In this document: positions 43,728-52,859 of the stretch, in pieces
How the letters are laid out: every line of letters begins with the position of its first letter
Position numbering within the stretch: position 1 is the stretch's first letter
Origin: DASXRA01 sp036502575
GTDB lineage: Bacteria > Actinomycetota > Actinomycetes > Mycobacteriales > Jatrophihabitantaceae
Length of the DNA stretch: 64,000 nucleotides
NCBI GenBank assembly: GCA_036502575.1
Contig: DASXYL010000056.1
Span: forward strand, 1-64,000
Reading direction: 5' to 3'
Position numbers and translations under genes: made by a program
Notes under the pieces: model-generated
Database searches by the model: none
What the model saw: the letters and a program-made list of their open reading frames with translations, nothing else
Told to the model about the DNA's origin: nothing

Positions 43728-43774
43728 GATCGTGCAACTTTCTGCGATGTGAGACCGCAGGGGGTTGCCCGATC
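43728..43774. repeat. Family C palindrome, copy 2
   Basis: Arms 43728-43746 and 43756-43774 pair imperfectly at DNA level, but the TTT/GGG positions can form G-U wobbles in RNA. The whole element matches the groEL1 terminator at 19570-19618 at about 80% over some 50 nt. Here it lies in the divergent region between the ABC-F and FAD-oxidase genes, ending 16 nt before the latter's ATG and next to its GGGGGAGG ribosome site, so it cannot be acting as a simple gene-end terminator. Confidence 0.7.
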
Positions 43775-43790
43775 GGGGGAGGATCGAGTC

Positions 43791-45146
43791 ATGCTCGATG
43801 CCCTCACCACCGCATTGCCGGACGGCGCCGTTCTGACCGATCCGGACGTCATGGCCGCCTATCGACAGGACTGGGCGCGCGACCCGAACGCCGGGCACCC
43901 GATCGCCGTCGTCCGGGCAACGGACACGGCCGACGTCGTGGCGACGCTGCGGTGGGCGACCGAGCACAGCGTGCCGGTGGTGCCGCGGGGCGCCGGCTCG
44001 GGGCTGTCCGGCGGGGCGACGGCCGTCGACGGCGGCATCGTCTTGTCGCTGGAGCGGATGCGTGACATCGACGTCGACCCGGCCATGCGGGTGGCGATCG
44101 CCCAGCCCGGAGCGCTCAACGTCGAGGTGAAGCAGGCCGCGGCCAAGCACGGGTTGTGGTACCCGCCGGATCCGTCCTCGTTCGAGATGTGCTCGATCGG
44201 CGGCAACGCCGCGACGAATTCCGGCGGGCTGTGCTGCGTGAAGTACGGGGTCACCACCGACTACGTGCTGGGCATGGAGGTCGTGCTCGCCGACGGAACG
44301 GCGCTGCGACTGGGCGGTCCGCGGATCAAGGACGTTGCCGGGCTCTCGCTCACCAAGCTGTTCGTGGGCAGCGAGGGCACGCTCGGCGTGATCACCGAGC
44401 TGACGTTGCGGCTGCTGCCGGCGCAGGCGCCGATGTCGACGCTCGTCGCGTCCTTCGCCTCGGTGGAGGCGGCGGCGTCCGCCGTGCTGGCGATCACCAC
44501 CACGATGCGTCCGTCCACGCTCGAACTGATGGACAACGCGTCGATCAACGCGGTCGAGGACTACGTCTCGATGGGGCTCGACCGGGGGGCTCAGGCGCTG
44601 CTGCTCGCCCGCTCGGACGCCCCGGGCCCGGCGGCCGCGCACGAGATCGGCCTCGTCGAGGCCGCCTGTCGGGTCAGCGGCGCCACCGAGCTGTTCACCA
44701 CGTCCGACCCCGATGAAGGCGAGGCGTTCGCGGCGGCCCGTCGGGCGGCGTTCCCGGCCCTGGAGCGCAAGGGTGATCTGCTGCTGGAGGACGTCGGCGT
44801 GCCGCTGCCCGCGCTGCCGGCCCTGGTGGCCGGCGTCGAGCAGATCGCTGTCCGCAACGACGTCCTGATCGCGGTCGTCGCGCACGCCGGCGACGGCAAC
44901 ACGCATCCGCTGATCGTCTACAACGCCGCCGATCCGGACGAAACGGCTCGCGCCCAGCGCGCGTTCGGCGAGATCATGGACCTCGCCATCTCCCTCGGCG
45001 GCACGATCACCGGCGAGCACGGGGTGGGCCGGCTCAAGAAGGACTGGCTGCCCGGCTACCTCGGCGAGGACGTGATGGCGCTGTCCCGGCGGATCAAGGA
45101 CGCGCTCGACCCGGCCGGCATCCTCAACCCCGGCGCCGTCCTGTAA
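43791..45146 (+). CDS. FAD-linked oxidase, GlcD/D-lactate dehydrogenase-like
   Basis: A 451-residue flavoprotein of the vanillyl-alcohol-oxidase/GlcD family. The N-terminal PCMH FAD-binding domain shows VVPRGAGSGLSGGATAVDGGIV near 63-84 and the SIGGNAATNSGGLCCVKYG phosphate loop near 131-149; the C-terminal domain has AHAGDGNTHPL near 365 and ITGEHGVGRLKKDWL near 405. It oxidises a 2-hydroxy acid such as glycolate or D-lactate to the keto acid, passing electrons to a quinone or cytochrome. The ATG 43791 has GGGGGAGG upstream. Substrate not fixed; the neighbouring sugar-acid operon makes a sugar-derived hydroxy acid worth considering. Confidence 0.92.
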   Translation: MLDALTTALPDGAVLTDPDVMAAYRQDWARDPNAGHPIAVVRATDTADVVATLRWATEHSVPVVPRGAGSGLSGGATAVDGGIVLSLERMRDIDVDPAMRVAIAQPGALNVEVKQAAAKHGLWYPPDPSSFEMCSIGGNAATNSGGLCCVKYGVTTDYVLGMEVVLADGTALRLGGPRIKDVAGLSLTKLFVGSEGTLGVITELTLRLLPAQAPMSTLVASFASVEAAASAVLAITTTMRPSTLELMDNASINAVEDYVSMGLDRGAQALLLARSDAPGPAAAHEIGLVEAACRVSGATELFTTSDPDEGEAFAAARRAAFPALERKGDLLLEDVGVPLPALPALVAGVEQIAVRNDVLIAVVAHAGDGNTHPLIVYNAADPDETARAQRAFGEIMDLAISLGGTITGEHGVGRLKKDWLPGYLGEDVMALSRRIKDALDPAGILNPGAVL

Positions 45147-45176
45147 ACGTGCCCGCTCGTCTCGATGTCACTTCCG

Positions 45177-45227
45177 TGATGATCTACGGGTTGTGGTCGC
45201 TGAGCCGCCACAACCCGTAGATCATCA
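45177..45227. terminator. Perfect 20-bp hairpin between convergent genes
   Basis: Arms TGATGATCTACGGGTTGTGG (45177-45196) and its exact complement (45208-45227), with an 11-nt loop. It lies between the FAD oxidase and the beta-helix protein gene, 30-37 nt beyond each stop, and should act in both directions. Confidence 0.85.
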
Positions 45228-45263
45228 GCGGAGGGGGCGGCGGTGATCCAGCGGGAAAAGGCG

Positions 45264-48182
45264 TCACCCTGGCGTGCGGAACACCTGCACCTCCGAGAGG
45301 GCCAGGTAGTTCGTCCCGGCGAGTTGCACCATCACGTACTGCCCCGTTGTCACCGAGGGAATCTTCGTCGGCCGGCCGATCGTTCCCGGCTGATGGCTCG
45401 ACCAGACGCCGGGCTGGGCCGCCTGCTGCTCGGGTGCCAGCGAGTGGTCGAACGGCGTGCTCGAGACGAAGACCCAGTAGTCGGTGTCGCGGTCCGTGCA
45501 GCAGTCGGTGCGGTTCCAGAGGTTGATGCTGCTCAACGACTGCGCCGATCCGAGATCGACCTGCCACCAGGCGTTCTGGTCGAGGTCGGTGTGCGAGAGC
45601 GACCCGGCGCCGTACGAGCCGGCGGTGTTGCCGTCGACCGCATGTGCAGCCGGGCTGTCGAACGCGGTCGACGACTCGCTGGCGGCCTTGCCCTGGGCGA
45701 TGTTCAACGAAGCGTCGTAGGTGTAGCTGTTGCTCGTCACCACGCTCGTTCCCGACGCCGTGGTGACGGTGACGTCGCCCTGGTAGGCGTCGGCGGGCAG
45801 CGTCGCGGCGAGCTGGTTCGAGCCGATACGGCGGACGCTCGTGGCCGGCGTGTCGTCGACGCGCACCGTCGAGGAAGGCGTGAACCCGGTGCCCGAAACC
45901 AAAACCTCGTGCGAATGGATGGGGCTGACCGCGCTCACCTGCGGCCGGTGCGAAGTAGCCAGCCCGCTGTACGGCGCCGACAGCCCGGCGGCGGCCAGGA
46001 CGGCATCCGGGATGACGCCCGGACCCGGGTTCTGCACGATCAGTGTGTTCCCGCCGCCGTCGACGAAGTCGGTGCCCACGTGATCGCAGATGTACACGTT
46101 CAGCGGCCCGACGCGGTAACTGTTCTTGACGATGATGTGGCCGGTCGTCGAGCAGCCGCCGTTGAAGTTCCCCGAGTCGGCGTACTGGACGTTGCCGTCC
46201 ATGACGATGTACGCGCTGCCCTCGTCGTTGTAGTTGGCGAAGCTCGTCGCCAAGCTGGCATAGGTGACATTCCCCTTCAGCAGTAGGCCGTGGTCGATGC
46301 TCTGCCCCTGCGGGCCGTTGGTGTAGATCGGCCCGCCGTCGGTGCGGATGCCCATCACGTTGTAGATGACGTTGTACGAGATGACGTTGTCGGCCATAAC
46401 GTTCGGGTTGGTGAACGGCGTGTCGGCGTTGGTGTGCCAGCCGGCCCAGCCGAAGCTGATGCCGCTGTAGGGCAGGTCGCCGACCTCGTTGTGGGTGATC
46501 GTCGTCTTGCGCGAGTAACCGCCCCAGATGCCGACGGCGCCGGTGTATTCGGCACCGACGTCGTGCACGTAGTTGTCGCTGATCGTGTTACCGACGGCGA
46601 TCTCGGCGCCGGACCTGACCTGAACGCCGGTGAGGTCGAGCACCTGCGAGCCGGCCACCTGGATCATCACGTACCGCCCGGCGGTGTCGGTGGGTACGGT
46701 CGTCCCGCCGCTCTGATGGCTCGACCAGACGCCGGGCTGGGCCACCTGCTGCTGCGGGGTCAGCCGGGTGTCGAACGGCGTCGATGAGACGAAAACCCAG
46801 TAGTCGCCGAGCGATCCCCGCGGCGTGATCACCGTTTGCCACAAGGGTTTCACCGCGCCGAGATCGACCTGCCACCTCGTCGAGGTATGCGACGTCCGGG
46901 CCCCTTGCGCCAGGTCAGTGGCGAACGCCGTGGGCTGCGGGTCGTCGGTTGTGCCGAACTCGATGCCGTTGCCCGACACGTCATGGATCTCGTTTCCGGA
47001 GAACAGGTCCCCACTCGCACCGTGGTATGCGCCGAGGCCGGCGCCACCGAGATGCTCGAACGTGCTGTCGAGCACGGACACGTTGCGCGTTCCGACGAGA
47101 TCGACCGCGGCCGGCGGGCGGCTCCACGCCGCGAAGGGGCAGCTGCCGGCCGGGACGACGTACTGGCACAGGCCCTGGCTCGCCGAACCGCCCTCGCCGG
47201 TGACGTTCATGGTGGCCTGGATCTCGGCGAAGCCGTCGTTGCCGCTGGGCTGCAACCACGTGGCGTACGCGAAGGTGATACCGGCGAATGTGACGTCGTG
47301 CAAGGGGTTGTCGGCCGTCGAGGACGTGGTGAGCAGCTGCGCCAGCACCGGCGCGACGAAGTGCATCGACGCGACGTCGTCGGTCGGGCGGGCGTCGTAG
47401 TAGATGGTGTGCGCGGTCTGGTCGAGATACCAGGTGCCCGGTGACAGCAGCTCGTAGGCGTTCTCGATCGTCGTGGGCGTCGCCGAGGAATCCAGGCTGG
47501 GGAAGCCGCCGGACGGGTTGTCGCCATCGGGGGCGAGCGGCGTGCTCGGCAGGTCCATGTTCGACCAGCACGGCTCGCGCATGGTGATCGTCTTACCGCT
47601 GATGCCGGCCACGTCGCAGCGCGGCTGCGTCCACGCGCCGTGCCCGCCGTCGAAGACGAACTCGATGCTCGACGGGTTGCGCCACGACGCCATCGTGTCG
47701 TCGGCGGCGACGAACCCGGTCGCGGTCTGGGTCAGCGCCACTGGGCTGGATCCGGACGACCGCTGGATGCGGGTCCCGTCGGCGTAGAGCTGGCGGGTCT
47801 GCAGCCCGGCCGGCGCGGGAGCGCTCCACAACCCCCCGGCGCCCTGGTGCCAACCGGTGATCGACGTGCCGCCGCTGATCACCGGAGTAGCCCCGGGCAA
47901 GGCCTGCCAGACGATCGGGTGGCCCGGCGTCCCGGAGTCCTGCGGACCGAACACCAGCGGCGCGCTCAGCCGGTAGGTTCCGCCGGCCAGCAGGACCCGT
48001 CCACCGTGGCGCGCGACCGTGGTCTTCGCTTCGGTGATTGAGCAGGGGCGATTCGCCGAGCACGCGCTGCCGGATCCGTTCGGGGCGGCGTAGACGTTGG
48101 TGGTGGCTGCGTCCGCACTGGTCGCCACGGCGAACGAGGCAACCAGAGCGACCAGAGCGAGGACGGGGCGCAAGCGGACCAT
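45264..48182 (-). CDS. Secreted right-handed beta-helix protein with two F-type-lectin-like domains (candidate fucan/fucoside-active enzyme)
   Basis: A 972-residue secreted protein. Signal peptide 1-26 ends in TSADAA. Residues 27-420 and about 526-740 form a right-handed parallel beta-helix of the kind in GH141-like glycosidases and polysaccharide lyases (HGGRVLLAGGTYRLSAPLVF, FEHLGGAGLGAYHG, TTITHNEVGDLPYSGISFG). A discoidin/F-type lectin domain is nested within the helix at about 420-525, a TIG/IPT domain lies at about 745-820, and a full F-type lectin closes the protein at 827-972. The last has the L-fucose motif H-x26-R-x-D-x4-R (His 864, Arg 891, Asp 893, Arg 898) with vicinal cysteines (RTDCCTDR); the nested copy lacks it. 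It ends a sugar-import operon. Domain calls are firm; enzymatic activity is inferred. Confidence 0.85.
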   Translation of the reverse strand: MVRLRPVLALVALVASFAVATSADAATTNVYAAPNGSGSACSANRPCSITEAKTTVARHGGRVLLAGGTYRLSAPLVFGPQDSGTPGHPIVWQALPGATPVISGGTSITGWHQGAGGLWSAPAPAGLQTRQLYADGTRIQRSSGSSPVALTQTATGFVAADDTMASWRNPSSIEFVFDGGHGAWTQPRCDVAGISGKTITMREPCWSNMDLPSTPLAPDGDNPSGGFPSLDSSATPTTIENAYELLSPGTWYLDQTAHTIYYDARPTDDVASMHFVAPVLAQLLTTSSTADNPLHDVTFAGITFAYATWLQPSGNDGFAEIQATMNVTGEGGSASQGLCQYVVPAGSCPFAAWSRPPAAVDLVGTRNVSVLDSTFEHLGGAGLGAYHGASGDLFSGNEIHDVSGNGIEFGTTDDPQPTAFATDLAQGARTSHTSTRWQVDLGAVKPLWQTVITPRGSLGDYWVFVSSTPFDTRLTPQQQVAQPGVWSSHQSGGTTVPTDTAGRYVMIQVAGSQVLDLTGVQVRSGAEIAVGNTISDNYVHDVGAEYTGAVGIWGGYSRKTTITHNEVGDLPYSGISFGWAGWHTNADTPFTNPNVMADNVISYNVIYNVMGIRTDGGPIYTNGPQGQSIDHGLLLKGNVTYASLATSFANYNDEGSAYIVMDGNVQYADSGNFNGGCSTTGHIIVKNSYRVGPLNVYICDHVGTDFVDGGGNTLIVQNPGPGVIPDAVLAAAGLSAPYSGLATSHRPQVSAVSPIHSHEVLVSGTGFTPSSTVRVDDTPATSVRRIGSNQLAATLPADAYQGDVTVTTASGTSVVTSNSYTYDASLNIAQGKAASESSTAFDSPAAHAVDGNTAGSYGAGSLSHTDLDQNAWWQVDLGSAQSLSSINLWNRTDCCTDRDTDYWVFVSSTPFDHSLAPEQQAAQPGVWSSHQPGTIGRPTKIPSVTTGQYVMVQLAGTNYLALSEVQVFRTPG

Positions 48183-48212
48183 GGGGTGATCGTCCTTTCG
48201 CGGTAAGGGAAT

Positions 48213-49718
48213 TCAGGCGGCTGTATCGGAGTGGATCAGCCTGATCACGGCCTGGCTCACCGTGTCGTAGCGGTGGTCGTTGTCGATCTCGCCGGTGATC
48301 GCGTGGTCGCGCATCACCAGGATCCGGTCGGCGAGGGTCACCATCTCGGGCAGGTCGGAGGAGATGAGCAGGATGGCGAGCCCGCTGGTCGCCAGCCCGG
48401 CGATGAGCTCGTGGAACGCCGCCTTCGTGCGGACGTCGATGCCGACCGTCGGCTCGTCGATGACGAGGATGTCGCAGTCAGCGGCCAGCCACTTGGCCAG
48501 GCTGAGCTTCTGCTGGTTGCCGCCGGAGAGCTGTCCGGCCAGCTGCCGGGGTCCCGAGATCCGCAGCCCGAGCTGCTCGACGTAGGTGCTCACCAGCTCG
48601 TCCTCGGCCCGGTCGCGCACCACGCCGTGGCGGGCCAGCCGGCGCCACACCGTGACCGCGACGTTGCGGCTGACCGGCTGCTGCAGGAACACCCCTTCCT
48701 CCTTGCGGTTCTCGGTGACATAGCCGATGCGGTAGCGGTGCAGCGCGTCGCCGACGTTGCGGATGTGCGCGACCTTGCCGTGCACGCGCACCGTCCCGGC
48801 CGTGATGCGGTCCAGGCCGAGCAGCGCGCGGGCCAACTCGCTGCGCCCGGCGCCCACCAGGCCGTACAGGCCCAGGATCTCGCCCGGACGCAGGGTGAGC
48901 GAGACGTCGAGGTGGCCGCTGGCCGTGGCCACGTCGACGAGCTCCAACGCCGGCGCCGCCGCCCGATCTACCGTTCGCGCGGCGAGCGAGATGTCGGCGT
49001 GCGCGCGGCCGACCATCAGATCGACGATCTCGCCCCGCGTGTAGCCGGACAAGGATTGGGCCTCGGCGACGCTGCGCCCGTCGCGCAGCACCGTCACCGT
49101 GTCGGCGACGGCGAACACCTCCTCGAGCTTGTGGCTGACCAGCACCACGACCCGGCCCTGATCGCGCAGCCGGCGGACCACGGCGAACAGGTGCTCGGAC
49201 TCCTCCGGGGTGAGCGATGCGGTCGGCTCGTCCAGCAGCAGGACGCGGCTCTCGACGGCCAGCGCCTTGGCGATCTCGACCAACTGCAGCTGCGCGACGG
49301 ACAGTTCCGAGGCCGGACGGTCCAAGCGCAGGTCGACGTCGAGCTGGGCCAGGCAGGCCCGGGCGGTGTCGCGCATCGCGGCCCGGTCGACGAACCCGAA
49401 GCGGCTGCGCACCACCTGCAGCGCGATGTTCTCGGCGACGGAGAACGCCGGGATCAGGTTGCGTTCCTGGTGGACGACACCGATGCCGGCGCGTTGCGCG
49501 TCCAGCGGTCCGGAGAAGTGCCGCTCGGCGCCGCCGATCAGGATTCGCCCGGCGTCAGGCCGGTACACGCCGGTCACGATCTTGATCAGCGTGCTCTTGC
49601 CGGCGCCGTTCTCGCCCAGCAGGGCATGGACGGTGCCGGCCTCCAAACGCAGGTTGGCGCCGTCGAGGGCCCGGACACCGGGGAACACCTTGACGAGCCC
49701 TTCGGCGGTCATGATCAT
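48213..49718 (-). CDS. Sugar ABC transporter ATPase (RbsA/MglA-type, two domains)
   Basis: A 501-residue tandem ABC ATPase powering a ribose-type (CUT2) sugar importer. Domain 1 has GENGAGKST near 36, the SVAQLQLVEIAKAL signature region and LLLDEPTASLTPEE; domain 2 has GLVGAGRSE near 285, LSGGNQQKLSLAKWL and ILVIDEPTVGIDV. As in RbsA, the second Walker A is degenerate (G-A-G-R-S). The ATG at 49718 overlaps the upstream permease stop by 4 nt. It is followed after 30 nt by the secreted beta-helix gene, linking import to extracellular polysaccharide processing. Confidence 0.94.
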   Translation of the reverse strand: MIMTAEGLVKVFPGVRALDGANLRLEAGTVHALLGENGAGKSTLIKIVTGVYRPDAGRILIGGAERHFSGPLDAQRAGIGVVHQERNLIPAFSVAENIALQVVRSRFGFVDRAAMRDTARACLAQLDVDLRLDRPASELSVAQLQLVEIAKALAVESRVLLLDEPTASLTPEESEHLFAVVRRLRDQGRVVVLVSHKLEEVFAVADTVTVLRDGRSVAEAQSLSGYTRGEIVDLMVGRAHADISLAARTVDRAAAPALELVDVATASGHLDVSLTLRPGEILGLYGLVGAGRSELARALLGLDRITAGTVRVHGKVAHIRNVGDALHRYRIGYVTENRKEEGVFLQQPVSRNVAVTVWRRLARHGVVRDRAEDELVSTYVEQLGLRISGPRQLAGQLSGGNQQKLSLAKWLAADCDILVIDEPTVGIDVRTKAAFHELIAGLATSGLAILLISSDLPEMVTLADRILVMRDHAITGEIDNDHRYDTVSQAVIRLIHSDTAA

Positions 49719-50698
49719 GGCGAGCCCCCCGGTACCCGGCTGCGCAACTGGCTGATCAGCACCGCGCCGAGCACGACGGCGCCGACGATCAGGTCCACCC
49801 AGCGCGGGTTGATGCCGTACTGGGCCTGGGCGACGTCGACCAGCCGGACGAGGAACGCGGCCAGGCAGGTACCGAGCACGCTGACGACGCCGCCGGCGAG
49901 CGCGACCCCGCCGATGATCGGCGCGGCGAAGCTCGGCAGCAGCAGGTCGTCGCCGATGCTGGCGTTGACCGATCCGGACGAGGCGACGATGAACACGCCG
50001 GCGACTCCGGCGAGCAGGCCTGACAGCGCGTGCGCGATCACGATGCTGCGGTCGTTGGAGATGCCGGACAGTCGCGCCGCCAGCGGGTTGCCGCCACTGG
50101 CCAGCAGCCGTCGGCCGACCGTCACCCGCCGGAAGAACACGGCGAGCAGGCCAGCCACGATCACCGCACCGATGAAGATCGCCGGCACGCCCAGCACTGA
50201 TCCCTGGCCGAGCCGGACCAGTTGCGGCGAGTAGTTCTGAAACGTCGCCGTGCCGTGCACGCCGAATCGCAGCCCGGAGATGATCGTCATCGTCGCGAGC
50301 GTCACGATGAATCCGTTGATTCTCGTCAAGACGACGAGTAGGCCATTGACCGTGCCGACGCCGAGGCCCACCACCAGCGCCGCCGGCACCGCCAGCCACG
50401 CCGGCCAGCCGGACTGCACCATGAGATAGGCGGTGATGACCGAGCAGAACCCGGTCAGCACCCCGACGCTGAGGTTCATCTGCCCGACGCCGAGCACCAC
50501 CATCTGGGCCAGCCCGATCACCATCGGCACGGCCAGGAACTGGAACAGCGCCTTGAGGGTGTCGGCGGTCAGCAGGTTGCCGTGCGTCGTCGACGCCAGC
50601 ACGGTGAACCCCACCGCGGCCAGGACGGCCAGGGTGAACTCGGTGCTGCGCAACGAGGTCTGAATCGTCGCCCGGTCGAAGCGTTCGAGCACGGTCAT
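49715..50698 (-). CDS. Sugar ABC transporter permease (RbsC-type), second of pair
   Basis: A 327-residue CUT2-type permease with about nine or ten membrane helices. It shows MVVLGVGQMNLSVGVLTGF (the GxxDLSVG-like motif near 70) and the coupling loop RRLLASGGNPLAARLSGI near 215. CUT2 importers usually have one permease gene acting as a dimer; here two different permeases are adjacent, suggesting a heterodimer. The start ATG 50698 overlaps the preceding permease stop and its own stop overlaps the ATPase start. Confidence 0.93.
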   Translation of the reverse strand: MTVLERFDRATIQTSLRSTEFTLAVLAAVGFTVLASTTHGNLLTADTLKALFQFLAVPMVIGLAQMVVLGVGQMNLSVGVLTGFCSVITAYLMVQSGWPAWLAVPAALVVGLGVGTVNGLLVVLTRINGFIVTLATMTIISGLRFGVHGTATFQNYSPQLVRLGQGSVLGVPAIFIGAVIVAGLLAVFFRRVTVGRRLLASGGNPLAARLSGISNDRSIVIAHALSGLLAGVAGVFIVASSGSVNASIGDDLLLPSFAAPIIGGVALAGGVVSVLGTCLAAFLVRLVDVAQAQYGINPRWVDLIVGAVVLGAVLISQLRSRVPGGSP

Positions 50699-51747
50699 AT
50701 GCGGGCCCCTCTCCGCTCGGCGAGGACGTGCCGGACCCGATCCAACGACAGCGCCGCGAGCAGGATCAGGCCGATGAACACGTTCAGGTCCTGCACCTGG
50801 AACTGCAGCAGGTTCAGCCCGGTCTGGATGACCTCGGTCAACGTCGCGCCGAGGATCGTGCCGATCACGCTGACCGCGCCGCCGGCGAGCAGCGTGCCGC
50901 CGAGCACCGGGCCGAGGAAGGACGGGATCAGGAACTGGTCGCCGATGTTGGCCGAGAACGCGCCGTTGTTGGCGGCCAGCAGGAATCCGGCCAGGCCGGC
51001 GAGCAGCCCGGACAGCGCGTGGGCCTGCACGATGCGCCGTCCGGTCGGGATGCCGGACAACGCCGCTGCGCGGAGGTTCGACCCGGTCATGAGGATCTCG
51101 CGGCCGATGCGGAACCGCCGGAACAGCAGGCCGACGACCACGGCCGCGACCAGCGCGATCGGCACGACCAGCGGCACCTGCGGCCCGCACACGTTGCCGC
51201 TGCAGTAGTCGCTGAACGTGTCGAAGCGCAACGCGTCCATGCCGGCCGGACGGACGTGGAACGCCACCCCGTCGCTGAATCGGCTGTACAGCAGCGACAC
51301 CAGGCCCAGCAGGCCGAAGTCCAGGGCCAGCGTCACCACGAAGGAGTTCACCCCGGTAGCCGCGATGATCCAGCCGGCCAGGGCCCCGACGAGGGCGCCG
51401 ACGGCCAGCCCGACGAGCAGGCCCACCACCAGCGGCGCCGACCACTTGTCGTAGGCGTACCCCGTGGCGAATCCGGAGATCGCCGCCATCCGGCCGACGG
51501 CCATGTTCATGTGGCCCAGCGAGAGCACCGCCAGCTGGGCCAGCCCGACGACCACGAACACGCTCAGGTCGGCTTGCATCGGCACGATGGTCAGGTCGAC
51601 GTTCAGGAACGACGACCGCAGCGAGGAGAACACCACGACGAGAACGGCGATCACGACGAGCAGGCCCAGCCGCGGGTTCGCCCAGAACGGCAGGGTGGCG
51701 ACCGTCGGCCGGACCTCGGTCTGCGGTTCCATGACGTCAGTGACCAT
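50695..51747 (-). CDS. Sugar ABC transporter permease (RbsC-type), first of pair
   Basis: A 350-residue CUT2-type permease, paralogous to the next gene. It has LAQLAVLSLGHMNMAVGRMA near 70, the coupling loop REILMTGSNLRAAALSGI near 225, and AHALSGLLAGLAGFLL. A loop with two cysteines (DYCSGNVCGP near 180) is likely extracytoplasmic. The ATG at 51747 overlaps the enolase-superfamily gene stop by one base (TGATG). Together with its neighbours it imports the sugar or sugar acid bound by the lipoprotein encoded at 52860-53912. Confidence 0.93.
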   Translation of the reverse strand: MVTDVMEPQTEVRPTVATLPFWANPRLGLLVVIAVLVVVFSSLRSSFLNVDLTIVPMQADLSVFVVVGLAQLAVLSLGHMNMAVGRMAAISGFATGYAYDKWSAPLVVGLLVGLAVGALVGALAGWIIAATGVNSFVVTLALDFGLLGLVSLLYSRFSDGVAFHVRPAGMDALRFDTFSDYCSGNVCGPQVPLVVPIALVAAVVVGLLFRRFRIGREILMTGSNLRAAALSGIPTGRRIVQAHALSGLLAGLAGFLLAANNGAFSANIGDQFLIPSFLGPVLGGTLLAGGAVSVIGTILGATLTEVIQTGLNLLQFQVQDLNVFIGLILLAALSLDRVRHVLAERRGARI

Positions 51748-52835
51748 CAGGCGATCCGGAGGTTGTCGATGGCGTCGAGATCCCAGTCGATGCCGAGCCC
51801 GGGCGCGGCCGGTACGAGCGCGTGGCCGTCGACGATCCCGACCTCATGGCGGGTGACGGCGCGCAGCTGCGGGATGTGTTCCAGATAGCGGCTGTTCGGC
51901 ACCGCCGCGCAGAGGCTGACGTGCAGCTCCATCAGGAAGTGCGGGCATACCAGGACGTTGTGCGCCTCGGCCAGGTGCGCCACCTTGAGCCACGGCGTGA
52001 TGCCGCCGACCCGGGCCACGTCCACCTGCACGATGCCGGCCGCGCCGCGCGCGAGGTACTCGGCGAAGTGGCCGATCGAGTACATCGACTCGCCGACCGC
52101 GATCGGGATCGTGGTCGATCGGGCCAGCCGTTCGTGGCCAGCTACGTCGTCGGCGGGCAACGGCTCCTCCAGCCAGAACAGGTCGACCGGCTCGAGCAGG
52201 CGGGCCCGCCGGATGGCCTCGGCCGCGGTCAGCGACTGGTTGGCGTCCACCATCAGGTCGACGTCGGGGCCGACGGCGGCGCGCAACGCGGTGAGCCGTT
52301 CGACGTCCTCGGCCGGCGACGGCTTGCCGATCTTCACCTTGACCCCGGTCATTCCCGCGGCCAGCGCCGCCTTCGCACCCTCGATGATCTCGTCAATGCT
52401 CAGGTGCAACCAGCCGACTTCCGTGTCGTACAAGGGGATTCTGTCCTTGGCGCCGCCGGCGAGACGCCACAGCGGCAGGCCGGTGTGCTGGCCTCGCCAG
52501 TCCCAGACGGCGGTGTCGACGGCGGCCAGCGCCAGCGAGGTGATCGCGCCGACGGCGGTCGCCCGGGTCGTGGAGTGCAGGTCGCGCCAGATCGCCTCGA
52601 CGTCTCGCGCGTCGTGACCGACCAGCCTCGGCAGCAGGTAGTCGGTGAGCAGCGCCAGCACGGCGGAGCCCCCGGTGCCGATCGTGTACGAGTAGCCGCG
52701 TCCGCTGCCGCCGTCATCGGTCGTCAACTCGACGAAGATCGTTTCCTGCTTGAGGAACGATTGGGACGCGTCCGTGCGGACCGTCTCGACCGGGATGTCG
52801 ACCAGGTACGCCGTAGCGCTGGTGATGGATGACAC
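51747..52835 (-). CDS. Enolase-superfamily sugar-acid dehydratase (mandelate racemase subgroup, KxK)
   Basis: A 362-residue enolase-superfamily enzyme. The capping domain (about 1-115) is followed by a barrel carrying the acid/base VKVKIGKP (K-x-K near 163-165), metal ligands in MVDANQS (Asp near 195), FWLEEPL (Glu near 221) and AVGESMY (Glu near 247), and the His-Asp dyad as VQVDVARVGGITP and VCPHFLMELH. This is the pattern of mandelate racemase-type acid-sugar dehydratases such as L-talarate/galactarate or fuconate/rhamnonate dehydratases. It should dehydrate an aldonic acid to its 2-keto-3-deoxy form. The start is GTG 52835. It lies in the transporter operon; the exact acid sugar is not readable from motifs. 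Confidence 0.88.
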   Translation of the reverse strand: MSSITSATAYLVDIPVETVRTDASQSFLKQETIFVELTTDDGGSGRGYSYTIGTGGSAVLALLTDYLLPRLVGHDARDVEAIWRDLHSTTRATAVGAITSLALAAVDTAVWDWRGQHTGLPLWRLAGGAKDRIPLYDTEVGWLHLSIDEIIEGAKAALAAGMTGVKVKIGKPSPAEDVERLTALRAAVGPDVDLMVDANQSLTAAEAIRRARLLEPVDLFWLEEPLPADDVAGHERLARSTTIPIAVGESMYSIGHFAEYLARGAAGIVQVDVARVGGITPWLKVAHLAEAHNVLVCPHFLMELHVSLCAAVPNSRYLEHIPQLRAVTRHEVGIVDGHALVPAAPGLGIDWDLDAIDNLRIA

Positions 52836-52859
52836 GGGCTGCTCCCCTGACCGCGCGGC

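Noticed and set aside
42042..45020. A 992-codon minus-strand frame extending the ABC-F gene across the FAD-oxidase gene.
   Set aside because: Only 42042-43655 is ABC-F; the rest is the shadow of the plus-strand oxidase with Arg/Gly/His-rich, domain-free translation.
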